This document shows, one piece after another, positions 1-7,902 of a stretch of DNA of 9,992 bases (the stretch's first letter is position 1; every line of letters starts with the position of its first letter). The notes beneath the pieces were generated by a model that saw only the letters and a program-made list of their open reading frames with translations, was not told the origin of the DNA and searched no databases. The stretch covers positions 1-9,992 of the forward strand of contig CAJCHQ010000453.1 of the NCBI GenBank assembly GCA_903970295.1, read 5' to 3'. The position numbers and the translations under genes are program-made. The DNA is from Bryobacterales bacterium (lineage in GTDB: Bacteria > Cyanobacteriota > Vampirovibrionia > Obscuribacterales > Obscuribacteraceae).

Positions 1-3000
1 CGACGGCACTGCCACCGCCGCCTGCACTTGCTGCACCGCCTGCGCCACCCCTACCGCCTGCACTTGCAGCACCGTCGGCGCTACCACCACTGCCTGCACT
101 TGCTGCACCGGCGGCGCTACCACTACCCCCTGCATCTGCTATTGCGCCAGAGGCGAGCTCACCGCCGATGAATTTGGCCGTGCCTCCGTCGCCTCCTTCG
201 GAAAACTCGCGACAAGTCGAAAGCACCACAGATTCTCTGGGGAAATCGGCGATTCGACTGCACTTCTCGTCACTGGCGACACCACAACCGGTATCATGCT
301 CGTGCGAAGCGACTGTGCAAGACGTGAACAGACAAGCTCACTCGGATCATGTCGATTTGCTGGTGCATCCAGCTGACCTATATGTCGGTATGAAGCAATC
401 CAGTGTGTTTTATGAAAGTGGCATGCCGATAGAACTGCAATTGGTAGTCGCCGATATTGACGGCAAAAATTTAGCCGGCAAAAAGATCCACCTTCGCATG
501 GAAGGTGTTGCCAATGATGGCACCGGCAAGAACATTGTCAAAGAACAGGTTCTGGAATCTGGTGGAGAGCCGATCACTGCATCTTTTCCACCACCATCAA
601 AAGGTGAGTACGCTATTGTAGCCACTATAAGCGACGACAAAGGGCGTCCAAACAGAACAGCGATATCGCTTTCAGTTCAGGGCGAGAAGGCGCCCACGTC
701 AAAAACAGTAGAGGCTCAAGATATAAAGCTGACCGCCGATCACAAATCCTACAAGGCAGGTGAAGTCGCTCATATTCTGATAGCAGCTCCATTTACTCCG
801 GCACATGGAACCGTAAATTTGATCCGTGAGGGGATCATTTCGACACTCCCAATCAACATGGAAACTGCTACCACTGTTTTTAAAGTGCCGATTCAGACTG
901 ATTATTTTCCGAATCTGACGGTACAAGTCAATCTTGCCGGTAATGATTGTGCATATGCCACTGGGACGACTGAACTGAGTGTGCCGCCGATTACCAAGAC
1001 TCTGGATCTCCATGTGCACGCAGACGAACAAGAATTGCAGCCGGGTGGTGACACTAATATCTCGATCACTCTAAAGAATGCCGACGGGACGCCTGTCAAT
1101 CACGGACAAGTGGCGCTGGTAGTTGCAGATGAAGCGTTACTGGCAATGGCTGATTACAAATGGCCGGACCCTATCGAGGCTTTTTATCCAAACCTGCAAA
1201 ACCAAGTGCAGCTATTTCATCTGCGCGAATTTGTGCTGTTGTCGAATTTTAAAAAGACACTATACAATCACCGAAAGGCCGATTTGAGCGCCATACCAGC
1301 TCCGTCAGCATTGCCGCCACCACCGCTCCCTGCCGCTGCGCAGGATGCTGTGGCTGGCAAATTTGGCGGCATGATGCCGGCTGCCCCGCCTCCGCCAGGT
1401 GCACCGCCCATTTCCGTGCGCAGCAATTTTTCGGCTCTAGCTCTGTTCACTCCCAGCGCGGAGACAGATGAGAGTGGAAATGCTCAAGTGCACTTACACC
1501 TGCCTGACAGTTTGACTCGTTACCGAATCATGGCAATTGCCGTTTCCGGGACAGACTGTTTTGGCTCGGCTGAATCATCAATCACCGCTCGCTTGCCGTT
1601 GATGGTAAAGCCGTCGGGTCCGCGTTTTCTGAATTTTGGCGATAGTTGCGAATTCCCAGTAGTGTTGCAAAATCAAACAGCACACGACATGAACGTAGAC
1701 ATAGTAGCAAAAGCGGCCAATGCCACCTTGTCCGACGCTGGCAAGACGATCGCAGTGCCGGCTAACGATCGAGTGGAAGTGAGATTTCCTGTGCAGACAA
1801 AATCCATTGGGACAGCAACTTTTCAATTCGGTGCCAGCAGTAACGAGTCGGCCGACGCCGCCCAAGTATCCTTGCCCGTTTTGAAACCGGCAAGTATTGA
1901 AGATTTTGCTGCTTACGGCGAAGTCGATAATGGCGCTGCCGTGCAAAAGATAATTCCGCCAACCGATGTAATCGATGATGTTGGCGGATTGACAATTACA
2001 ACGAGCAGTACAGCGTTGCAGTCATTGACTGACGCTTACATGTCCTTGAAAGATTACACCTACGAATGCTCAGAGCAACTGTCGGCGCGATTGTTGTCGA
2101 TGCTCGCAGTGGGCGATGTTCTCACTGCTTTCGGCTTACTGCCGGCCCCAGATGAAGCAAAATTCAAAGAAATTGTGAAAGCAGATGTGCGAATTTTGTT
2201 ATCGAGACAAAGACCGGATGGCGGCTTCGGACTCTGGAAGGTAGACGAATCTGCGCAGTGGCCGTTTATGTCGACGCAGGTGATTAGAGCCTTGTATAGC
2301 GCGAAGAACAAAGGCTATGCCGTTCCGCAACAAGCTTTGACACGAGCCCAAAATTACTTACGCGCAATCGACAAACATATCGACATACACCAATACAGCT
2401 TCGCCTGTCGGTGCAGCGTCATTGCCTATGCGCTTTACGTGCGCTACCAGTTGGGCGATATCGACTCTGCTGCCGCTGCTCGCTTGGTTAAGGAAGCGGC
2501 TGATTTGGCTGATAAGCAAAAACATACGACTGCACCTGATCAAAGCCAAACACTGCAAGGCGATGAAGTAGAAAAGACTCTGCCAATCGAATGTGCCGCC
2601 TGGCTGTTACCAGTCTTAGCCAGAGGGCAGCAAACAGAGAGCGAAGCAAATCTAGTACGACAGATGATCCTCAATCATATAACCGAAACTGCCTCTAAGG
2701 CATCGGTGCAATCCGAAGGATACCGTGGTCTGGATTACTTGATCTATCACTCAGCTAACCGCACAGAAGCTGTGGTGCTCGAATCGTTGATCCAGACTAT
2801 GCCCGAGAATAGTCTGATTGCCAAATTAGCAAAGGGACTTTTGGCGCATCGCACCAATGGCAAGTGGGAAAGCACTCAGGAAAATTCGTCTGCTCTGCTG
2901 GCACTCAATATGTATTTCAATAAATACGAAAAGGTCGAGCCCAATTTCGATGCGCAATTGTGGCTTGGTCAGACATTTGTCGATACGATCAATTTCACTG

Positions 3001-3638
3001 GTCGAAGCGGGATCGCAAAAACAGTTTCATTGCCAATCGATTTCGTTGAAAAGGAAGGCGCTCAAGATTTGCTACTGAATAAAGAAGGTGCCGGTCGTTT
3101 GTATTACAGAATTGGATTGGAATACAGTCCGAAGAAACTGGAATTTCCAGCCTGCGACTATGGTTTCACCGTACACAGAACCTATGAGGGCGTGGATAGT
3201 AAATCGGATGCACAGCGAGCAAGCGACGGCACATGGCATTTCAAAGCCGGCGCTACTATTCGAGTGAAAGTTTCGCTCAGCTGCAACGGCACTCGCTACC
3301 ACGTCGCTTTGATGGATCCATTACCGGCAGGAACCGAGCCTCTCAATGCCGAACTTGCCGGAACGCGCAGCATGCTGCAGCAAGCCGGGACAAATCAATC
3401 GGGTGCCGAGGCTGCTGCTTTTATGTTTTGGCCATGGACGTGGTTCGATCACCAGAATCTCCGAGACCACCAGGCTGAAGCATTTACAACTTTGCTCTTC
3501 AGTGGTAAGTATGATTACAGCTACCTGGTGCGAGCGACAATTCCGGGCAATTACATAGTCCCTCCCGCCAAGGCCGAGGAGATGTATACACCGGAAACAT
3601 TCGGGCGCACCAATACGGAGCATGTTGTCGTAAATTGA
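1..3638 (+). CDS. Bacterial alpha-2-macroglobulin family protein (5'-partial)
   Basis: Members of this family are large envelope proteins that trap proteases: cleavage of a bait region triggers a conformational change and an internal thioester binds the attacker. The frame (codons from base 3) is open to the left edge, so the N-terminus, any signal peptide and the first domains are missing; 1211 codons are visible. Residues here are numbered from the Met codon at 168, which is unlikely to be the start because the same proline-rich linker continues upstream and no signal peptide follows it. Seen: MG-type beta domains at about 64-275; the family signature VVADEALLAMADYKWPDP (318-335); a Pro/Gly/Ala-rich bait-like segment (about 370-415); the LPDSLTRYRI motif (445-454); PSGPRFLNFGD (482-492); the thioester motif C634-S-E-Q637 in YECSEQ; a helical thioester domain with RPDGGFGLW; and a C-terminal receptor-binding-like domain ending in the usual VPPAKAEEMYTPETFGR. 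The stop is TGA 3636-3638. Family assignment is very secure; the protease target and exact location are inferred. Confidence 0.95.
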   Translation, partial: TALPPPPALAAPPAPPLPPALAAPSALPPLPALAAPAALPLPPASAIAPEASSPPMNLAVPPSPPSENSRQVESTTDSLGKSAIRLHFSSLATPQPVSCSCEATVQDVNRQAHSDHVDLLVHPADLYVGMKQSSVFYESGMPIELQLVVADIDGKNLAGKKIHLRMEGVANDGTGKNIVKEQVLESGGEPITASFPPPSKGEYAIVATISDDKGRPNRTAISLSVQGEKAPTSKTVEAQDIKLTADHKSYKAGEVAHILIAAPFTPAHGTVNLIREGIISTLPINMETATTVFKVPIQTDYFPNLTVQVNLAGNDCAYATGTTELSVPPITKTLDLHVHADEQELQPGGDTNISITLKNADGTPVNHGQVALVVADEALLAMADYKWPDPIEAFYPNLQNQVQLFHLREFVLLSNFKKTLYNHRKADLSAIPAPSALPPPPLPAAAQDAVAGKFGGMMPAAPPPPGAPPISVRSNFSALALFTPSAETDESGNAQVHLHLPDSLTRYRIMAIAVSGTDCFGSAESSITARLPLMVKPSGPRFLNFGDSCEFPVVLQNQTAHDMNVDIVAKAANATLSDAGKTIAVPANDRVEVRFPVQTKSIGTATFQFGASSNESADAAQVSLPVLKPASIEDFAAYGEVDNGAAVQKIIPPTDVIDDVGGLTITTSSTALQSLTDAYMSLKDYTYECSEQLSARLLSMLAVGDVLTAFGLLPAPDEAKFKEIVKADVRILLSRQRPDGGFGLWKVDESAQWPFMSTQVIRALYSAKNKGYAVPQQALTRAQNYLRAIDKHIDIHQYSFACRCSVIAYALYVRYQLGDIDSAAAARLVKEAADLADKQKHTTAPDQSQTLQGDEVEKTLPIECAAWLLPVLARGQQTESEANLVRQMILNHITETASKASVQSEGYRGLDYLIYHSANRTEAVVLESLIQTMPENSLIAKLAKGLLAHRTNGKWESTQENSSALLALNMYFNKYEKVEPNFDAQLWLGQTFVDTINFTGRSGIAKTVSLPIDFVEKEGAQDLLLNKEGAGRLYYRIGLEYSPKKLEFPACDYGFTVHRTYEGVDSKSDAQRASDGTWHFKAGATIRVKVSLSCNGTRYHVALMDPLPAGTEPLNAELAGTRSMLQQAGTNQSGAEAAAFMFWPWTWFDHQNLRDHQAEAFTTLLFSGKYDYSYLVRATIPGNYIVPPAKAEEMYTPETFGRTNTEHVVVN
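21..164 (+). repeat. 36-bp in-frame tandem repeat coding a 12-residue Pro/Ala/Leu-rich unit
   Basis: Three near-identical 36-bp units lie at 21-56, 57-92 and 93-128, each beginning CCTGCACTTGC. A fourth, decayed unit is at 129-164 and the tail of an earlier one at 3-20. The unit length is a multiple of three, so the frame is kept. The units read PALAAPPAPPLP, PALAAPSALPPL, PALAAPAALPLP and the degenerate PASAIAPEASSP. They form a low-complexity linker in the alpha-2-macroglobulin. The array probably continues left of the window, so its copy number is unknown. Confidence 0.9.
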
Positions 3639-3650
3639 AGCAGGTCGCAT

Positions 3651-4227
3651 ATGCGAAAAGAATTCCTTTACACCGATAGTGTTTTCATTATTCATGATTT
3701 CTTATCGCCAAAAGAGTGCGACGTCTACATCGCTCGCGGCGAGGAGATTGGTTTTAGTGAGGCGCCGGTTACCACTTTCGGTGGCCCGCAAATGCGCAAA
3801 GATATTCGGAACAATACCCGAGTCATGCTAGACGATCCTGAACTTTCTGCGCAGATTTTTGAGCGCGCGCCACTTATTGCCTGAACAAATCGGTTCCTGG
3901 TATTTGCACGGGTTCAATGAGCGCTGGCGATTCTATCGTTACGATCATGGCGAGCGATTCGCGCCGCATTACGATGGTGCATATCGTCGCAACGAGAAAG
4001 CAAGTTGGTTGACATTTATGCTCTATTTGAACGATAGCTTCACTGGTGGTGGCACCAGATTTCATGAACAACCGCCATTTGAAGTGCGACCGGTGCGTGG
4101 GCTAGCGCTCGTCTTCGAACATCATAAGCTGCACGAGGGGGCGCCGATACTGACGGGCAGGAAGTACGTCCTGCGCACAGACGTCATGTATCGGTGCAAG
4201 CTTCCGCAGCTCATTTCCAGGACTTAG
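3651..4227 (+). pseudogene. 2OG-Fe(II) oxygenase, prolyl 4-hydroxylase-like, frameshifted
   Basis: The family hydroxylates protein or small-molecule substrates using Fe(II), O2 and 2-oxoglutarate. The reading starts at ATG 3651, preceded by AGG at 3642-3644, 12 bp after the alpha-2-macroglobulin stop, which suggests co-transcription. The first part (MRKEFLYTDSVFII to FERAPLIA) ends at TGA 3882-3884. The rest continues in another frame and carries the whole catalytic core: the HxD motif in FAPHYDG (His codon 3967, Asp codon 3973), the distal His in HKLHEG (codon 4132) and Lys ten residues later in GRKYVLRTDVMY (codon 4162), the expected 2-oxoglutarate-binding position. The break falls in the run GCGCGCGC at 3863-3870. 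Adding one GC would give an unbroken 192-residue protein reading FERARHLLPEQ. No signal peptide is visible, so it should be cytoplasmic. It may be a recent pseudogene, a sequence error or, less likely, a switching or recoding site. The substrate cannot be told from the sequence. Confidence 0.85.
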
Positions 4228-4267
4228 CGACTTACTCGGAATCTTCTTCGGGCAGAAAGGACAGGGG

Positions 4268-4804
4268 TCAAGACTTCGTTTCACCGTCGTGCGGATGTTC
4301 CGACCCGGATGTATGATCGTGCATGATCTTCCAGCCGTCCTGCGTGCGCACGAATGTCAGACTGAAGATGCCTTCCAATGGCGGTTTATCTGTGCGATCG
4401 AGATGCCAGTGACCAATGCACAAAGCGTTGCGACGACCGAGATCTTGCACTTTGAGGTTGAAAAACTTGAGCGTGCCCATCGTGTCGTGCTTGTCGCCGT
4501 ATTTACGCTGATAGCGATCGCGCAAGGCGTCGTAGCCCCAGACTTCGCTGTCGGAAGAAACGTATGAGGTTTCGGGTGAGTGCAGGTAGCCGGTGAGGAA
4601 GGCGTCGAGGTCTCCCCGGTTCCAGGCGTCAGCTTGCATCTGGAGGACGGCTGTGACGGCTGCGCGTGCGTGAGAGGGAGTGTGTCCAGCTGTCTCATTC
4701 GAAGGTGTGGCCGATTTATCGGGATTGGCAAGAGAGCTCTGTGAAAAAAAGTACAGGAGAGCCGAAGCAATCACCAGAACCAGTGAGCTAAAACGGACAG
4801 TCAT
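4268..4804 (-). CDS. Secreted NTF2/SnoaL-like (DUF4440-type) protein
   Basis: This 178-residue protein has a signal peptide (hydrophobic residues about 7-25, likely cleavage after SSLA at 26) and no lipobox, so it is probably periplasmic or secreted. A low-complexity Ser/Thr/Pro stretch (27-45) leads to a single NTF2-fold domain. The helix 50-72 with QADAWNRGDLDAFLTGY is the typical opening of SnoaL/DUF4440-like proteins. The domain ends on a strand, FSLTFVRTQDGWKIMHDHTS, with the usual TxxGWKIxHDH ending. Related domains include small-molecule-binding proteins and enzymes without conserved catalysis, so no reaction is assigned. The start ATG (4802-4804) has GGAG about 8 bases upstream, a good ribosome site. 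The gene converges on the oxygenase (40 bp between the stops) and is divergent from the TPR membrane protein. The C-terminal tail is rich in His, Asp and Glu. Confidence 0.85.
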   Translation of the reverse strand: MTVRFSSLVLVIASALLYFFSQSSLANPDKSATPSNETAGHTPSHARAAVTAVLQMQADAWNRGDLDAFLTGYLHSPETSYVSSDSEVWGYDALRDRYQRKYGDKHDTMGTLKFFNLKVQDLGRRNALCIGHWHLDRTDKPPLEGIFSLTFVRTQDGWKIMHDHTSGSEHPHDGETKS

Positions 4805-5039
4805 AGCAAATCTCCAGGGTAAACCGAGGCGAGGTTGACAAAAGTTTAGCCATTATCGCGCAAAAGTGCTCAGTCGCGAATATCTCGCAAAGGAGCGATT
4901 CGTAAAACACGCAAAACCGCTATAAAATACTTCGGCAGCGAGCTCTACAGCCTGCAAAACTCCCAGCTTGCAGTCGCCCTTGTAACACGAATGTGACTTT
5001 CAATCCCTATTCTGAAGCCACTTAGGGTTGAGGTCGCAA
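4805..5039. promoter_or_regulatory. Divergent intergenic region with candidate promoter elements
   Basis: These 235 bp separate the divergently read NTF2-like and TPR membrane genes, so both promoters should lie here. An AT-rich TATAAAAT at 4921-4928 could be a -10 element for the plus-strand gene, but no good -35 sits at the right distance. TTGACA at 4835-4840 matches a -35 consensus but has no partner -10 about 17 bp on. A short inverted repeat, CTGCAA (4952-4957) and TTGCAG (4968-4973), lies 66 bp before the plus-strand start. GCAAA-type words recur at 4860, 4887, 4911 and 4954. None of these is individually convincing. Confidence 0.3.
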
Positions 5040-5519
5040 ATGTTCAGGGAAGTTATTCTAAAAAAATCTTTGAAGAGCTTTGGTAACAAGGCGATCGAAG
5101 TTTTGATCTTCTCAATCCCTCCGATTGTCGGCTTCACGATCGCCAGCATGGCTCCGCATACAACATTCAACGGGCTGCCAGTACCAATCCTCATCATCAT
5201 CGGTTCAGTTTGCCTTGGTTTGCTTGCCGCCAAAATGTCTGGTGTAGCCTACCGCCTATCAATCGAAACAGCAGACGATATGACTGCAGCTGAACCAGAT
5301 TCGCTACTCGACTTCAACGACCGAGGTTGTTCTTATCTAGAGCGCCACGAGTACAGAAAAGCGATCATAGAGTTCAATAAAGCGATCATCTTGAATGCAG
5401 GATGTAGATCCGCTTACAAAAATCGAGCCATTGCATTCAAGCAACTGGGCAAACCTGAATTAGCAGCTATTGATGACCGCACACTTACTGAACTCGAGTC
5501 CAAGTGCGTGCAGCGATAG
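5040..5519 (+). CDS. Small membrane protein with two TM segments and a TPR pair
   Basis: The 159-residue product has a basic N-terminus, two hydrophobic segments (about 19-37 and 48-66) separated by a short Pro/Gly loop, and a soluble tail with two TPR-type helix pairs (about 88-121 and 122-150). The TPR signature is visible in RGCSYLERHEYRKAIIEFNKAI followed by AYKNRAIAFKQLGKPELAAID. TPRs bind other proteins, so a membrane-anchored scaffold or assembly role is plausible; no partner is evident. ATG 5040 is chosen over an in-frame TTG at 5028 because GAGG at 5030-5033 lies six bases before it, while the TTG would overlap that ribosome site. The gene converges on the repeat protein with 13 bp between the stops. 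The specific family is not recognised. Confidence 0.75.
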   Translation: MFREVILKKSLKSFGNKAIEVLIFSIPPIVGFTIASMAPHTTFNGLPVPILIIIGSVCLGLLAAKMSGVAYRLSIETADDMTAAEPDSLLDFNDRGCSYLERHEYRKAIIEFNKAIILNAGCRSAYKNRAIAFKQLGKPELAAIDDRTLTELESKCVQR

Positions 5520-5532
5520 TATCAATCAAGCG

Positions 5533-6945
5533 TTATTTCATAACCACAGTCGGGCCCAGCGGTCCGGCAACTGTGCGCTTCATCTGCACATCGAACGTAA
5601 CTTCTCGCTTGTCGCCCAAAGTGGGGAATTCCGGAATCTCGAATTTGTTCATGAGATTGACTGATTTAAGGGCAGCTTCACGGAACGCAGTTTCAGCTGC
5701 AACGTTCCTGCTCACATCAGCAGCCGGCACAAAATCGACGACCTCACAAGAAACATCGCGAGCCTTCGTCACTGTCACTCGGACTGTCGCTACACCGGGA
5801 CCGACATCCGCACACTGCCAACCCGAGTAAATCGCTTTCGCCACGCGCTTGTACCAATCATCCCAATTGAGACTTTCGGCCGACACGCGTAATTGCGGCA
5901 GCAACAACGCTGTTGCATGCATAGGTGGTGGCACCACGGCCTGGGCAAAGATTTTGTCGGGAACGAGACTATTCGGCGTCGCTCTCAATCCTTGAGGATC
6001 ACGCACAGTCGACGACCACGATCCGCCCAGACTATTCTTGATCAAACCAGGTGTTGAAACCGAAACTTCATACCCAGGCGCCCAACAAGTGATGCCGTTG
6101 CGGGTGGTGGCAATGGATACTTCCGCATTTGGAGCTTTATAAACCTCATATCCAGGTGTCCACGATGAGAAACCTGAAAATGAACTGGTCGGTATTTGAG
6201 AGGCGTTGACGGCAACAGTTGATACGGCCAGGCCTGGATCGAAAACCGTCACGCCCTTTTGAGACGATGGCGTTCCCTGGTCACCGGCAGCGCCGACAAC
6301 GGGCACATCCCATCCAGATACATATGTTGTGATTCCCTTGTGTGTGCTGACCTTAGCGCCGTCGTACGACGAGATAGAAGACGAGGCGGCATTATGCTCA
6401 GTTGGTGCACTCGCAGCCTGGTAGCCTGGCACATAGGTGGTTATGCCTTTGACCGTCGTGAAAGTAGAACTCTGAACGCTCGGATCGATCTCCATGACCC
6501 CAGTTCGCGGAATTATTTGATAGGTCGAAATCGGAGGCATAATTCCTCCGATCGGTCGCGAATTCATCGGTACACCGGGAGACAATTGCCCTGGCGGAGG
6601 CGATACAAGGACGCCCCCACGATATTGAATCAATTCGGTACCGAGTGGAAACAGATTGTTGTCGCTGTGGACATTGAGAGGTTTCTTCGCGCTGTCAGAG
6701 GCGCCCGGAATCACCTTCAGTGAGGGATGCAGCGAAGCATCCTGCTTGATGCCCCCTTGCAGCAGACCGCTCGAACCTGATTTGCCAGCTTTTCCAGATA
6801 GTTTAATTGTCGATGCTTCTGCCCCCTGCTTTTCCACTGCACCCTTCAGATCAGTCGAGGCCAGCGCAGTACCAGGCGCGATTAGCAAAGAATTGGCAAA
6901 AAAGCCCAGTATTAAAAGCGGAAAGCCGCGACGATGCTTGTACAT
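5533..6945 (-). CDS. Exported repeat protein with TonB/TolA-like C-terminal domain
   Basis: The 470-residue protein starts with a basic MYKHRR and a hydrophobic stretch ending in TALA, a probable signal peptide cleaved after Ala29 (or an uncleaved anchor). A long Gly/Ser/Pro-rich region follows. Residues 165-293 hold five degenerate copies of a GITTYxPGYEV-like motif. The C-terminal 110 residues (about 356-458) resemble TonB/TolA C-terminal domains: WDDWYKRVAKAIYSGW, strands such as VATVRVTVTKARDVSCEV, then a helix and IPEFP before a final strand. TonB family proteins transmit inner-membrane energy to outer-membrane receptors, but no ExbB/ExbD or receptor gene is seen here, and such domains also occur in other periplasmic proteins, so energy transduction is inference. 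The start ATG (6943-6945) lacks a clear Shine-Dalgarno. The gene lies 87 bp downstream of the membrane protein at 7791-7033 and was probably transcribed with it. Confidence 0.8.
   Translation of the reverse strand: MYKHRRGFPLLILGFFANSLLIAPGTALASTDLKGAVEKQGAEASTIKLSGKAGKSGSSGLLQGGIKQDASLHPSLKVIPGASDSAKKPLNVHSDNNLFPLGTELIQYRGGVLVSPPPGQLSPGVPMNSRPIGGIMPPISTYQIIPRTGVMEIDPSVQSSTFTTVKGITTYVPGYQAASAPTEHNAASSSISSYDGAKVSTHKGITTYVSGWDVPVVGAAGDQGTPSSQKGVTVFDPGLAVSTVAVNASQIPTSSFSGFSSWTPGYEVYKAPNAEVSIATTRNGITCWAPGYEVSVSTPGLIKNSLGGSWSSTVRDPQGLRATPNSLVPDKIFAQAVVPPPMHATALLLPQLRVSAESLNWDDWYKRVAKAIYSGWQCADVGPGVATVRVTVTKARDVSCEVVDFVPAADVSRNVAAETAFREAALKSVNLMNKFEIPEFPTLGDKREVTFDVQMKRTVAGPLGPTVVMK
5545..5575. other. 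GC-rich hairpin at the convergent 3' ends
   Basis: CACAGT (5545-5550) pairs with ACTGTG (5570-5575), and inside it CGGGCC (5551-5556) pairs with GGTCCG (5561-5566, one G-U) around a CAGC loop. It starts 26 bases after the TPR gene's stop and lies within the last codons of the 470-residue gene. No T-run follows on either strand, so it is not a classical intrinsic terminator. It may slow polymerase or stabilise 3' ends, or simply reflect the coding sequence. Confidence 0.3.
6067..6453 (-). repeat. Five degenerate ~27-residue repeats (GITTYxPGY motif)
   Basis: Within the 470-residue exported protein the motif occurs as GITTYVPGY, GITTYVSGW, GVTVFDPGL, GFSSWTPGY and GITCWAPGY. The leading Gly is at residues 167, 204, 231, 258 and 284. 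The spacing is 37 and then 27, 27 and 26 residues, so the last four units are evenly phased. A basic residue often precedes the Gly, and EV or AV often follows. The repeat is visible in protein and only weakly in DNA, which indicates an old, selected repeat. Confidence 0.8.
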
Positions 6946-7032
6946 GGAAACAATGTACCACCGCCGCTTGGCTACCAGACGCGGAGGAATGTCTTGCCAA
7001 CCTCTGCTGGTCGAGAAAATCGGTTGTTAAGG

Positions 7033-7791
7033 TCAGGCATTTGCACTAATAATTTGTTCGTTTTTTGGCTCCCATTTATGAGAGCTGAGGAAAGCAATGA
7101 TACTATCGATGTTTGCCTTATTCCGCCCACCGTCAACCGCGAGGGTATAGCCGAAGAGTAAAAATTCGATCGGATTCACGAGCGGTGCACTGGCAATATT
7201 CAGCCTTGTGTAACCGGGAGACAGGGCTTCTAGGCGCACCGTCACTTCTTGCGGCGCAGCATCGACCTGCCTGGGAGCGACGCATAAAATTTCGCCGGCT
7301 TGTTCATCGGCTTTAACCAGATTGGCGCCGTGAAATGACAACGATGCGCCCAGTCCAAGTTCAAAGGCTTCCTGATACGACATTTGCAGATCGACAATCC
7401 GATTCTGATACGGCGGCGCCTTCTTGAAGCGGTAAACCCAGGCGAGCAAAAGTGCAAATGGAAACATCATGCAGACAAAATATACGACCGAAAAAATATT
7501 CATCACCGCCATTTCAAGCGGGTTCATACCGAGCAGGCTGACGTGAAAATCGGCCACGAAAAAGGCGAGCAATATGCTGCTATTCATCGCGTAGACGGCA
7601 GAAGCCAGTAAGACTCGGCAAGCAACAACAAAGAGAGAGCGGGAACTGGTAAGACCGTCCAGCACTGTAGATGGTGGCGGCGAACATGTGACACTTGCGC
7701 TGGAAACGAACTGCCGCGCCACAAAGTGCCCTGGACGACGAGCAGTTTGAGCCAGATCGTGTTGCTGATTGGCGTGAATCGGGTAATTCAT
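7033..7791 (-). CDS. Hypothetical membrane protein with C-terminal soluble domain
   Basis: This 252-residue protein is not recognised. Residues 1-50 are polar and lack a signal peptide. Two hydrophobic segments follow (about 52-82 and 94-120), the second ending in the basic YRFKK. A soluble domain at about 135-240 alternates strand-like stretches (EVTVRLEALSPGYTRLNIAS) and ends with GGRNKANIDSIIAFLSSH, giving an alpha/beta appearance. The start ATG (7789-7791) has GGGGG about seven bases upstream, a good ribosome site. It reads in the same direction as the TonB-like repeat protein 87 bp downstream, so an operon is likely. The segment 202-218 (PLVNPIEFLLFGYTLAV) is hydrophobic but probably part of the soluble domain rather than a third TM segment. 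No function is assigned. Confidence 0.75.
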   Translation of the reverse strand: MNYPIHANQQHDLAQTARRPGHFVARQFVSSASVTCSPPPSTVLDGLTSSRSLFVVACRVLLASAVYAMNSSILLAFFVADFHVSLLGMNPLEMAVMNIFSVVYFVCMMFPFALLLAWVYRFKKAPPYQNRIVDLQMSYQEAFELGLGASLSFHGANLVKADEQAGEILCVAPRQVDAAPQEVTVRLEALSPGYTRLNIASAPLVNPIEFLLFGYTLAVDGGRNKANIDSIIAFLSSHKWEPKNEQIISANA

Positions 7792-7902
7792 CTATTTCCC
7801 CCTATGCGGGTCAAACTCGAATTTGGGCTTCAAAGGCAGACTGCCCGGCAGTTTCCCACTGAGCAGAATGTCTTTTGATTGCCGCTAGACACTCACCACT
7901 GT

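Noticed and set aside
21..128. CRISPR-like array of 36-bp repeats
   Set aside because: The units abut without spacers and code a continuous Pro/Ala-rich peptide.
168..170. ATG as the true start of the alpha-2-macroglobulin
   Set aside because: The frame is open upstream through in-frame 36-bp coding repeats, no signal peptide follows this Met, and the visible protein lacks the first family domains.
4357..4770. 137-codon minus-strand frame overlapping the NTF2-like gene
   Set aside because: It lies in another frame of a gene with a signal peptide, ribosome site and recognisable fold, and its own translation shows no domain.
4835..4863. TTGACA at 4835-4840 as part of a full sigma-70-type promoter
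   Set aside because: The sequence 16-18 bp downstream does not resemble a -10 element.
5028..5030. TTG as the start of the TPR membrane gene
   Set aside because: It overlaps the GAGG that is ideally placed for ATG 5040.
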